Shown here piece after piece: positions 42,967 through 52,100 of a stretch of 64,000 nucleotides of DNA (position 1 is the first letter of the stretch; every line of letters starts with the position of its first letter). Position numbers and translations under genes: made by a program. The DNA lies in contig JACCLO010000008.1 of assembly GCA_029448655.1 (NCBI GenBank), forward strand, positions 496,001 to 560,000, read 5' to 3'. This stretch comes from Wolfiporia cocos (lineage: Eukaryota > Basidiomycota > Agaricomycetes > Polyporales > Phaeolaceae). A model generated the notes under the pieces. That model did no database searches and was not told the DNA's origin. It was given only the letters and a program-made list of their open reading frames with translations.

Positions 42967-45900
42967 TAGGCATTCGTCGGCCTCGACGAATTTTCCAAGT
43001 TCCCCTCTTCAGAGTGCCTCGGCATCCTGTTCGTTGTAGATGTCGCCGTTCCCGCTGAGGGACGGGGTCGTAGGAGTTCGCCATACGAAGTGTTGGCGGC
43101 ATTCATTCTGTCGATGACCTGGTTGATTGAGCCCACAAGTTCTGCAAATATAATCGGGGCAGTCGAGGATCCAGTGGTTAGCGGAACCACATTGTCGGCA
43201 CGGCTGCTCAGGTGAGGGCCTCGCTGGTACCCGTAGGGAAGGGATATCGCGGAGGTATTCGTTATGCTGGTACCTCCAGTGGTGTGCGGCTCGGTGGAGG
43301 TTCCGTGCGGCCCACGTTGGTAGGGAGGCGGTGTCTCGTTCGTGCTCCCTCGCACCTCGCTCAAACTCCTCGCGGGTAATACTCTGCACTGAAGGAGATC
43401 GTCGAATAGGCGGCGTGCTATTCGCTCTTCGCTGTCGCGCTGGGGTAGCCCTAGGGCTCGTCGGGCGTGCAGGTGGTTCACGTCTCCCGTTGCCTCCCAT
43501 ACCAGAAATATGTGGCGTCGGGTCTCTAACTCCTGTTCAGCGGGCCCTCTGAGTCTCGGTAGGCAACGGAAATAATACTCTATCGCCCTCCATAAAATTA
43601 AACGGCCTTGCAACTCGGCGTCGTTCGTCGGGGGTGAAAAAGCGGGCGGGTCGTGGTGTGTATTCGGGTCGATTGGGAGCAACGTGCTCGCGATCCTCGA
43701 AGTCGTTGAGCGCGTGTCGTAGTCGGGCCGTCGTAGTGGCGGCCAATCGGTCGATAAGTCTGTCGGTGAGTAGCTCGAGTCCCTCTCTCTGCGCTCTGAT
43801 CTGCCCCTCCATTCGGACGAGGTCCTCGGTGATGTTCTGGTACGAGCTGTAGACGTGGGTGAGGTCCTGCGTGATGTCGAAGAGGGCCGACCAGCCATCG
43901 GCTCGGCCAGCAAAAGGTCCCTCGGCCCTGTACCAGAGGAGGGCGTGTCTAATCTGCAGATGCTGGGGGGAGTACCTTCTTGGTGGCGTACCTCGCGGTC
44001 GGCCTTCTCGACGATCTGCATCGCCAGGGGTCGTGGTACGGCGGGGGAGCTGGTGGCGAGTCGTCGACATACTATTACTGTCTTATTTTCGAGTGTCGGG
44101 GTTGTCCTGACTCTCGTCCTGTGGTAGTCTTTTATCAGCTCCTTGGAATGCTCCAAGTTCACCTCATTTTCCCATGAGTTGTCGGCCATGGCATAGCCTT
44201 TCCACTTGACGAAGTACTGGTGCTTCTTCCCTCGCCATCTGTCAGCTAAGATGGCTTCGACTTCGTATTCTTCTTGTCCCTTGATGATATCAGGTGGCGG
44301 CCGTAGGTAATTGGGTCCATGCACCCTTGTTTCTCTGAACGGTTTTAGTAAGGCGGCATGGAATACCGGGTGAATTTTCCAGTTCGTCGGTAACTGCAAC
44401 CGGTATGTCGTGGGTCCCATCTTTTCTGCGATGGTGAAGGGTCCCTCTCTTTTTGGTGCTAGTTTGTTCAATTCGTAGGGGATTGTTAGGTTCTTGGCAT
44501 CGAGCCAGACCTTGTCCCCCTTTTCAAGCTTTGGCAGTTCTCTGAGGAACCGTCCTGCCATTCTCTTCTGGGCTAATTCATGCGCGATGAATGCCATCTT
44601 TCGCGCCTCTTTGATCTTCTTGATCCTGTCAACTGCTGCCGGGACGTTCCCTACTCTGTCATAATCTGGGAATCCCCTCGGGACGTATCCTAGGATTATT
44701 TCAAGTGGCGCTGGTCGGTTTTCGGTTCGTCTGGTGTTGTGCGCAAATTCGACGTCCGGCAGTCGCTGTACCCATTGGAACGGGTCGTTCATGCAATAGA
44801 TGCGAAGGTATACTTCGATCTGTTGATTCATCCTTTCCGTTTGTCCATCTGTCTGGGGGTGGTATGCTGTACTCATTGCTGACTCTGTCCCTTGCAGTCG
44901 GCATAACTCCTTGAAGAGCTTTGATGCGAACTGTGGTCCTCTGTCTGAAATGATTTTTTGGGGAATCCCATATAGCGAGTAGATTTTTCGGTGAAATATC
45001 TCTGCCGCCCCTTCGCTAGTGATCGTTTTGTCGCATGGGGTGAGAGAGATGGCCTTGGATAGGCCATGGTCGACAATCACCATCATGGAGTCATACTTTC
45101 CGACTCTTGGCAGGTCGGTGACAAAATCGACCGAGCACTGTGAGAAGGGGAGGGCGTCTTCCCGTGTCAGTATTGGTTGCAAAGGGGGTTTCAGCGGATT
45201 CCTATCAGGTTTCATCTGTTGACAGATTGCACAGCCCCGGACGTATTCCGCTATCATTGTTCTCATGTCAGGCCACCAAAAGTGGGTCGTAACCTGTACT
45301 GTTGTACCCCAGATCCCAGGGTGTCCGGCCGGGATCGTGTCGTGGTATTTTGAGATGATGTCCCGTCGAAGGCCCTCGTCCCTTGGCACGTACATCCTGC
45401 CTCTGTAGAGCAGTATCCCATCCGTTTGTTGCCATTCATCTGCGGTGGTTCTCGCAGGGAATTCGCCTGTGCCCCCTAGAGCACGGATCGCCTGTTCCGC
45501 AGATTCATCTCGATCGTTGGCGTTCTTGATTCGATCAATGATCGGGATCTGGATTGCGTGGACGACGAGTTCGTCTGGAATCATGGTGATTCCCTCGTTG
45601 TCTTCGTTGCTTTCGTCCAGGTGGTACAACCTGGAAAGCGTGTCGGCCATGACTAGTTTCCTTCCGGGGACGTGCTGCAATTTCAGGTCGAATTGCGAAA
45701 GGAATAGATGCCATCTCGCTTGTCGCCGATTTAGGCGCTGTGCGCTTCTCCAGTACGTCAGGTTCTGGTGATCACTTCGGATCAAGATCCGATGCGGTGC
45801 TCCTTCCAATAGGTGCCGCCATTCTTCTAATGCTCGGACTATTCCGAGTAGTTCGCGATCGTAGATTTCGTAGTTCCGTTCTGTTGATGTCAGGGACTGT

Positions 45901-46875
45901 GAGAGATATCCCACTGGCCGTTCGCGTCCTGTTTCATCTATTTGTTTCAGTACTGCTCCTGTGGCGAACTGAGATGCGTCTGTTTCGAGGATGAACGGTT
46001 TCTCCTTGTCTGGTGTTCCTAGTGCGGGCGCCGTTGTGAACGCTTTCTTTATGAATTCGAATGCTTTCTGTTCTTTCTCCGTCCATTGGAACCCTGTCCC
46101 TGTGACCGTCTTTGTGAGGTCTACCAAGGGTCGGGCGTGCGTAGAGTAGTGATCGATAAATTTCCGATAGAAGTTCGCAAATCCTAGGAAGGATCTGACT
46201 TCTTTGAGATTTCGGGGAGTCGGCCATTCCTTAATCCCGTTGAGTTTCGCTGGGTCCATCTGGATACTTCCTGGGGTGATGACTAGTCCCAGAAATTCGA
46301 CTCTGTCGACACCAAAGGCACATTTCTCGGGTTTCACAAAGAGATGGTTGTCCACCAATCTCTGAAGGATCCGCCGCTCCCGTTCCTTGTGTATTTTCTC
46401 GTCCTCTGAGAAAATGAGGATGTCGTCCATATAAACAAGCACCCATCCTTCGAGGATTTCTTCTTTCAGGATTTCGTTCATCATTGCCTGAAAGGTCCCG
46501 GGTGCATTGCATAATCCGAAAAACATAACCGTGGGCTCGTACAACCCTCGGTTTGTTTTGAAAGCCGCTTTCCATTCGTCTCCCTTTTTGATTCGCACGT
46601 TGTTGTATCCCGCTCTAAGGTCCATTTTTGTGAAGATCTTTGCTCCTTTTAGCTTTTCCAGGAGCTCTGAGATCAGTGGCAAGGGATAGACGTTTTTTAT
46701 CGTCCCTTCGTTCAGATATCGATAATCTTGACAGGGTCGTAGGCCGCTGTCTTTCTTTGGGACGAAAAAGAATGGTGACGCCATCGGGGATTTCGAAGGG
46801 ACTATGAATCCCTTGGCCAAGTTTTCTTTCAGGAATTCGTCCAGTGCCTGTTGCTCTTTAGGCGAGAGTGCATAG
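42966..46875 (-). CDS. Pol of element B (partial: RT, RNase H, integrase, chromodomain, tail)
   Basis: The frame is open from the A1 junction (46875, reading YALSPKEQQALDEFL) to TAG at 42966, over 1300 codons. It starts in the region just before the RT fingers and contains KMDLRAGYNN, the catalytic YMDD, LETDASQFATGAV (RNase H), the HHCC zinc site with GCAICQQM, the integrase core VDFVTDLPR...SDRGPQF...TDGQTERMNQ, GPFTIAEK, HPVFHAALLKPF and a chromodomain (YEVEAILADRW, YFVKWKGY, SWENE). A 390-residue tail overlaps ORF3. A conserved patch (ELQGRLILWRA to LFDDLLQCR) is shared with A1. The frame has no internal stop, so decay is slight despite the truncation. Frame and family make function certain, but it cannot act alone without protease and gag. 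Confidence 0.93.
43009..44070 (-). pseudogene. ORF3 of element B, overlapping pol, with one stop
   Basis: ATG at 44070 lies in the pol sequence VIVCRRL just after the chromodomain, exactly as in A1. The frame (-1 relative to pol) is open to TGA at 43537-43539 and continues in the same frame from there to 43009. The first part has HALLWYR, YSSYQNITEDLV and FNFMEGDR. The second has SITREEFERG, YLRDIPS, the zinc knuckle CRQCGSANHWILDC, a second knuckle CRTCGLNQPGHRQNEC, and ends EQDAEAL, as the A1 protein ends DPDPEAL. The single stop lies where pol, not ORF3, is conserved. Confidence 0.75.
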
Positions 46876-47409
46876 TGTTACGATCCGTATGAATCCGTAT
46901 ATTTTGACGCCTCACTGGAGAGGAGGACTTAGCGTTCAACCGCTGTATTGACCGATTATTCTTAGGGTCCCTGCTCAACCACCGACCCTCGTTTCATGTA
47001 CAACAACCCTACGCCCCTAGTCTCATAGCGTATCAGGTTCTAGGTGATATCTGTTGTATATCTACAGAGCTTCTACGTTTCAGCCATTGTTGCGCTCAAC
47101 CGCAGCGTTTCGGCTTAGTTATCGTAGCGTACTAACCTTATGGACTTAGTGGTAGCAGTACCAAGGACACTATGACCCCGATTACAGAATCGTAGTATAA
47201 AGACCCTGTTGTAAATACTGGCCGAGTTCCTCAGCTCGACCTTGTTGAATTACAAGGATCATATACTCGTTCTCAAAGGACTTAAGCAATTAAGTCTGCA
47301 GCCAGTATATCGACGCTCGACTCTGCTGAGTCCGACGAGTAGTGCGCTACTCGATACGCTGAGTAACTCGACTTAGCATCCCAGCTGAACGGATATTCGA
47401 TCCGTAACA
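46876..47409 (+). repeat. 5' LTR of A1
   Basis: Starts TGTTACGATCC and ends GGATCGTAACA-type inverted (GATCCGTAACA). TATAAAG at 47196-47202 is followed 37 nt later by AGCTCGACCTT (47233-47243), the likely first bases of the transcript. Confidence 0.95.
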
Positions 47410-47410
47410 G

Positions 47411-47421
47411 AAGGTCGAGCT
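47411..47421 (+). promoter_or_regulatory. Self-priming primer-binding site of A1
   Basis: AAGGTCGAGCT, one base after the 5' LTR, is the exact reverse complement of AGCTCGACCTT at 47233-47243 in the LTR. In Tf1 of fission yeast the first 11 bases of the mRNA fold back to an 11-base site next to the LTR and, after cleavage, prime minus-strand synthesis. The same length, place and TATA spacing here indicate the same mechanism. No match to a tRNA 3' end is seen here. Confidence 0.75.
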
Positions 47422-47454
47422 CTTAACAGACTCACTTACCAAGAGTGCAAGTCC

Positions 47455-49104
47455 ATGCAACGCTTTGACCTGGATCTCCCGAACCGGTTGATCCATCTGC
47501 TCCCCGAAGAATACAGACGCATCTACTACGAAGACAAACTCGAGTGGAGAGATCCCCCCGCAGGGTTCTTTACGAAAGGAGGGTATCTCACCGTCCCGAC
47601 TCCAGACAGACTTGTTCCCTCGTGGGTACAGTTACCCCCATCCTCGAACGACCCCTGGGAGCAGACGCGCGCCGCTTTCGAACGCTTCGGAAACGTCACA
47701 AATTTGATGACACCGACCATCACCATATCTCGAACAGGCGATGGACAACTCGGAGGACAGACAACGAACCCCAACCCTGCAGGAGGAAGCATGGGTCTGG
47801 GAGGTACAACCTTGGGCGGAAGTGCTGTTCCGGGAAGCAGCGGCACGAGCCAGGGCGCAGGGGGAGTGGCCAATATCCCTCCGCCAGTTAATAATCCGCT
47901 ACCTGGAAATCCTAGCGGAACAAACCCCACCGGACCAGGAGCGTCTGGAGGAGGAGGAATTCCTGGAGGGGGAGGTCCCCCCGGGGGCGGAGGTCCCCCG
48001 GGCGGCACCGGTAATCCAGCAGGCGGCGCAGGAGGCAATCCAGGAGGACCGCCAGGCGGAGGAGGAGGACCACCAGGCGGAGGAGGCCCCCCAGGCGGAG
48101 GGAACCCCGCGGGATGGGGCGGGCAGTTCGCCCCACCAGGGCGAGGGAACCGCATAAAGCTCGCCACCCCCGAACCCTTCAAGGGAGAACGAAAGAAGCT
48201 ACAACGCTTCAAGAATGATTGCAACACATGGTTCACCATGTTCGCGACAGACTATCAGACCGACGATCAGAAAATCCTCTTCATCATGTCCTACATTCGA
48301 GGAAGCGACCGAGTAGACCAATGGAAGGAGAACTACTACGCCAAGCACACAGATCTGGCGACAGGAGCATTCGTCCTCCCCACGCTACTCCAGTTCAGTG
48401 CAGAATTCGACGCCGCATTCGAGCCCATCGAAGAGAAACAGAAAACCAATGACGATCTCTTCGACCTCAGGCAGGAGAAGAAGAACATCGACGACTTCAA
48501 TATTGAATTCGATAACCTCGTAGGGAAAACGGGACTGGACCGACAACAGTGCAACCCACTCCTCGTCACCTTGTACAAGAGAGCCATCCGACCCGCACTC
48601 GTTACGCATATCATAAATATTGTTCCCCCCGTCGTAACCCTCACGGACTGGATGAAGCAAGCATCCATCAACGAGAACAATTATAACACGTTCATCAAAG
48701 GACGAGGAGACCCCAAGAAGAAACCCCAGTGGCGACCCAAGGGACCTAGCTCCCCAGCCACACCGACTCCCGTGAAAGACCCGAACGCAATGGACGTTGA
48801 CCGAATGTCCACAGAAGAGCGACGCAAGCTCCAAACTGAGGGGCGGTGCTTCAATTGTAAGGAGAAGGGCCACCTCTCCAGCAACTGCCCAAAGCGAAAG
48901 AAGAAGTCTCCTGCGAAGGGCAAAGCTCGAAAGGTAGAGGCCGTAGAGGAGGGGAACCCCGCCGCCCACACGGAAGAAGAAGACACCGAGGACGAGGACG
49001 ATGGAGCCACCGCAGTGGAAGAAGCAGTTAACGCGATCAGGATTCTCAAAGCTAAGAACCCCTCGTTCCTTGCCCAGATTCTCGATGACCAGGATTTCGA
49101 ATAG
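47455..49104 (+). CDS. Gag of A1
   Basis: 549 residues forming the capsid/nucleocapsid protein of the virus-like particle. ATG 47455 is the first ATG after the primer-binding site. Residues 1-90 look folded (RLIHLLPEEYRRIYYEDKLEW). Residues about 110-230 are a Gly/Pro/Asn-rich low-complexity stretch. The capsid domain follows (TPEPFKGERKKLQRF, TWFTMFATDYQTDDQKILFIMSYIRG split here for length, DFNIEFDNLV). A CCHC zinc knuckle CFNCKEKGHLSSNC (about 485-498) binds RNA, then a basic and an acidic tail follow. It ends at TAG 49102-49104. Pol follows in the -1 frame. Confidence 0.93.
   Translation: MQRFDLDLPNRLIHLLPEEYRRIYYEDKLEWRDPPAGFFTKGGYLTVPTPDRLVPSWVQLPPSSNDPWEQTRAAFERFGNVTNLMTPTITISRTGDGQLGGQTTNPNPAGGSMGLGGTTLGGSAVPGSSGTSQGAGGVANIPPPVNNPLPGNPSGTNPTGPGASGGGGIPGGGGPPGGGGPPGGTGNPAGGAGGNPGGPPGGGGGPPGGGGPPGGGNPAGWGGQFAPPGRGNRIKLATPEPFKGERKKLQRFKNDCNTWFTMFATDYQTDDQKILFIMSYIRGSDRVDQWKENYYAKHTDLATGAFVLPTLLQFSAEFDAAFEPIEEKQKTNDDLFDLRQEKKNIDDFNIEFDNLVGKTGLDRQQCNPLLVTLYKRAIRPALVTHIINIVPPVVTLTDWMKQASINENNYNTFIKGRGDPKKKPQWRPKGPSSPATPTPVKDPNAMDVDRMSTEERRKLQTEGRCFNCKEKGHLSSNCPKRKKKSPAKGKARKVEAVEEGNPAAHTEEEDTEDEDDGATAVEEAVNAIRILKAKNPSFLAQILDDQDFE
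47741..48157 (+). CDS. Possible overlapping ORF inside gag (138 codons)
   Basis: An ATG-started frame, +1 to gag, spans exactly the Gly/Pro-rich low-complexity part of gag. Its first half reads like a folded helical protein (WVWEVQPWAEVLFREAA, SLRQLIIRYLEILAEQ), then becomes Glu/Gln-rich. The gag frame there is compositionally trivial, so this frame may be the older or second coding frame. No second copy of gag in the window allows comparison. Confidence 0.35.
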   Translation: MDNSEDRQRTPTLQEEAWVWEVQPWAEVLFREAAARARAQGEWPISLRQLIIRYLEILAEQTPPDQERLEEEEFLEGEVPPGAEVPRAAPVIQQAAQEAIQEDRQAEEEDHQAEEAPQAEGTPRDGAGSSPHQGEGTA

Positions 49105-52100
49105 GGAGGAAGCGCACGGTCTTACCTCCCGAAAGCGCAGCTCATGTAATTACCTCGTATGAACGCGACCGGTCGCTGTTTATCCCCGTAACCCTGAAGC
49201 TGCAGAAAGCCGTGAAAGTAAACGCCCTCATCGACTCGGGAGCCATGTCCTCCCTGATCCATTCAAAACTCGTCATTCGACACCGAATCGTGACTCGACC
49301 TCTAAGAAACCCAATCACCGTCCGGAACGTCGATGGAACCACCAACAAGGACGGACAGGTAGATCGGGAAGTCTACCTCCCCATCAAATACGGAGGAAAG
49401 GAACGAAAAGTCCGCTTCCTCGTAGGAAACATCGGAAAAGAAGAAGTAATCCTCGGATACAATTGGTTGAAAAAGGAGAGCCCTGTCATTGATTGGGCAA
49501 CAGGGAAGGTCGATATCGCCCCTGACAAACCAACAGAAAAAGCCCGAACGACCGACGCCATAATCCAACTCGACACTGTCAAAATGACAGTAGCCCCCGA
49601 GGGGAAGCTCCCAACGCGGGGAACCGACGGTGCCATTGGATACGACCTATACGCCTCAAAGGATGAGGAAATCACCCCTGGGGGATGGAAGGCGATCCCC
49701 ACCGGGGTTCGGATGGAGATCCCGAAAGGATCTTACGGGAGGATAGCCTCACGATCGGGCCTCACGCTCAAACATGGGCTCACGGTTGGGGCAGGAGTGA
49801 TCGATCCTGACTATCGCGGAGAAGTCAAAGTCATCCTGTTCAACCAATCGACGACACCTCATCGTATCATTCCCGGAATGCGCATTGCGCAAATAATATT
49901 TGAACAAGCCCTCACCCCCGAAGTAGTCCAGGTAGAGGAGCTCGATGAAACAAAGAGAGGGGATGCGGGCTTCGGCTCCACCGACACTCGGCAGCCAGTG
50001 GAGGATCCCATCTCAGACGAAGAATACCAACTACTCAGGAGATTTGTCCGGACCAAGAAACTGGTCGCCCCTAGAACCAGGAACCCAAGGCGATTCCGGC
50101 AGGAAAGCGCAGCCCTATCCCGCATACGCAAGGTAATGACGAAATCCCAGAAACTCTCCGAGACAGAGAAAAGGGGGCCCACAGAGGACGCCCTCCCCGA
50201 ACACCTGAAAGACTTCGCACACGTCTTCAGCAAGAAAGCCGCAGCCGCGTTTCCCCCTTCGAGACCGTGGGACCATGCTATCGAACTAAAACCTGACTTC
50301 GTACCCCGGGACTGCAAGGTATACTCGCTGTCCCCCAGAGAACAAAAAGCCATGGACGAATTTCTGGCAGAAAATCTCGCCAAGGGATTCATCCGACCAT
50401 CGAAGTCCCCCATGGCGTCCCCCGCCTTCTTCGTCCCAAAGAAAGACGGAGGGCTAAGGCCCTGCCAGGACTACCGATACCTAAACGAAGGAACGGTTAA
50501 GAACGCTTATCCACTACCCCTGATATCCGAACTCATCGAGAAGCTAAGAGGGGCAAAGGTGTTCACCAAAATGGACCTGCGAGCAGGATATAACAACGTA
50601 CGGATCCGAGAAGGCGATCAATGGAAGGGCGCATTCAAAACCAATGCTGGCCTCTACGAACCAACAGTAATGTTCTTTGGGATGTGCAATTCACCAGCAA
50701 CGTTCCAGGCCATGATGAACGAGATACTAAAAGAGGAAATTGCGGAAGGGTGGGTATTAGTCTACATGGACGACATCCTCATCTTCTCTCCAGACCAAAC
50801 GACCCACAGAGAGCGAGAGCGACGAGTCCTGCAAAAGCTGGCTGAAGAAAAGCTATTCGTGAAGCCCGAGAAATGCGCGTTCGGGGTAGAGAGGGTAGAG
50901 TTCCTTGGACTCGTAATCGCCCCCGGCCAAATCCAGATGGACCCCGCCAAGCTCAAAGGGATCCGCGACTGGCCACCCCCGCGAAATGTCAAAGGAGTCC
51001 GCTCCTTCTTAGGGTTCGCGAACTTCTACAGAAAGTTCATCGACCACTATTCCGCGCACGCGCGACCGCTCATCGACCTCACAAAAACGGCAACGGGCAC
51101 AGGGTTCAAGTGGACAGAACAAGAAAGCGAGGCGTTCGAATTCTTAAAAAGTCAGTTCGTAACAGCCCCCGCGCTGCTCCTCCCCGACAAAGAAAAACCC
51201 TTTATCCTGGAAACCGACGCCTCCCAGTTCGCCCTCGGAGCAGTGCTCAAACAAAAAGACGATAACGGAAACGAGCGACCAGTGGGCTATCTATCACAGT
51301 CCCTCACCCCGGCCGAACGAAATTACGAAATCTACGATCGAGAACTCCTAGGAGTGGTTCGCGCGCTGGAAGAATGGCGCCACCTTCTAGAAGGGGGTCC
51401 ACATCAGATCCTGATCAGGAGCGATCACCAGAACCTTACGTATTGGCGAAGCGCCCAGAGATTGAATCGGAGGCAAGCGAGATGGCACCTGTTACTATCT
51501 CAATTCGACATACGGCTACAGCACGTCCCAGGAAAGAAGTTGGTAATGGCAGACACCCTCTCGCGCCTCATGAATTTGGACAGCTCCGACCACGACAACG
51601 AAGACATTCTGATGCTGCCCGATACCCTATTCATTCACGCAATCGAAATCCCGATCATTGATCGGATCAAGATCGCGAAGTCCTTCGATCCGATCGCGGA
51701 ACAGGGACTCCGCGCCCTTGAACAAGGGGAACAGCCTCCTTTAAGGACAGTAATGGAAGACTGGCAGTACACCGAAGGGGTCCTCTTGTATAAGGGGCGG
51801 ATGTACGTGCCAAGGGACCCGGGCCTGAGAAAGGACGTTATCTCAAGATATCACGACCCAATAGCGGCAGGTCACCCCGGAATTTGGGGAACGACCCTGA
51901 AGGTGCAAGAGCACTTCTGGTGGCCCGACCTGCGAAAAACTGTGGCCGAATATGTCAAAGGCTGCGCCATCTGTCAGCAGATGAAACCCGACCGACATCC
52001 GACAAAGGCGCCGCTGCAACCGATTCCGACCCGAAAAGACGCACTCCCCTTCTCACAATGCTCAGTGGACTTCATCACCGACCTCCCCCGGGTAGGGAAA

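Larger units (their letters stand above)
42247..46875 (-). mobile_element. Ty3/gypsy element B, truncated at its 5' side
   Basis: This comprises the 3' LTR (42247-42954), polypurine tract, and the coding end of pol from mid-RT onward. It stops abruptly at 46875 where the LTR of A1 begins, and the missing 5' half (gag, protease, 5' LTR) is not on the far side of A1. It is inserted in a copia relic. Chromodomain and domain order place it with the chromoviruses and close to family A. Confidence 0.92.

Noticed and set aside
46871..46875. CATAG as target duplication of A1
   Set aside because: The right flank reads CACTA. No 5-bp match exists within a few bases of either end.
49212..49214. Pol start codon of A1
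   Set aside because: The codon is GTG and lies inside the protease. The frame is open back to 49089, so pol is expected to be made by frameshift from gag.
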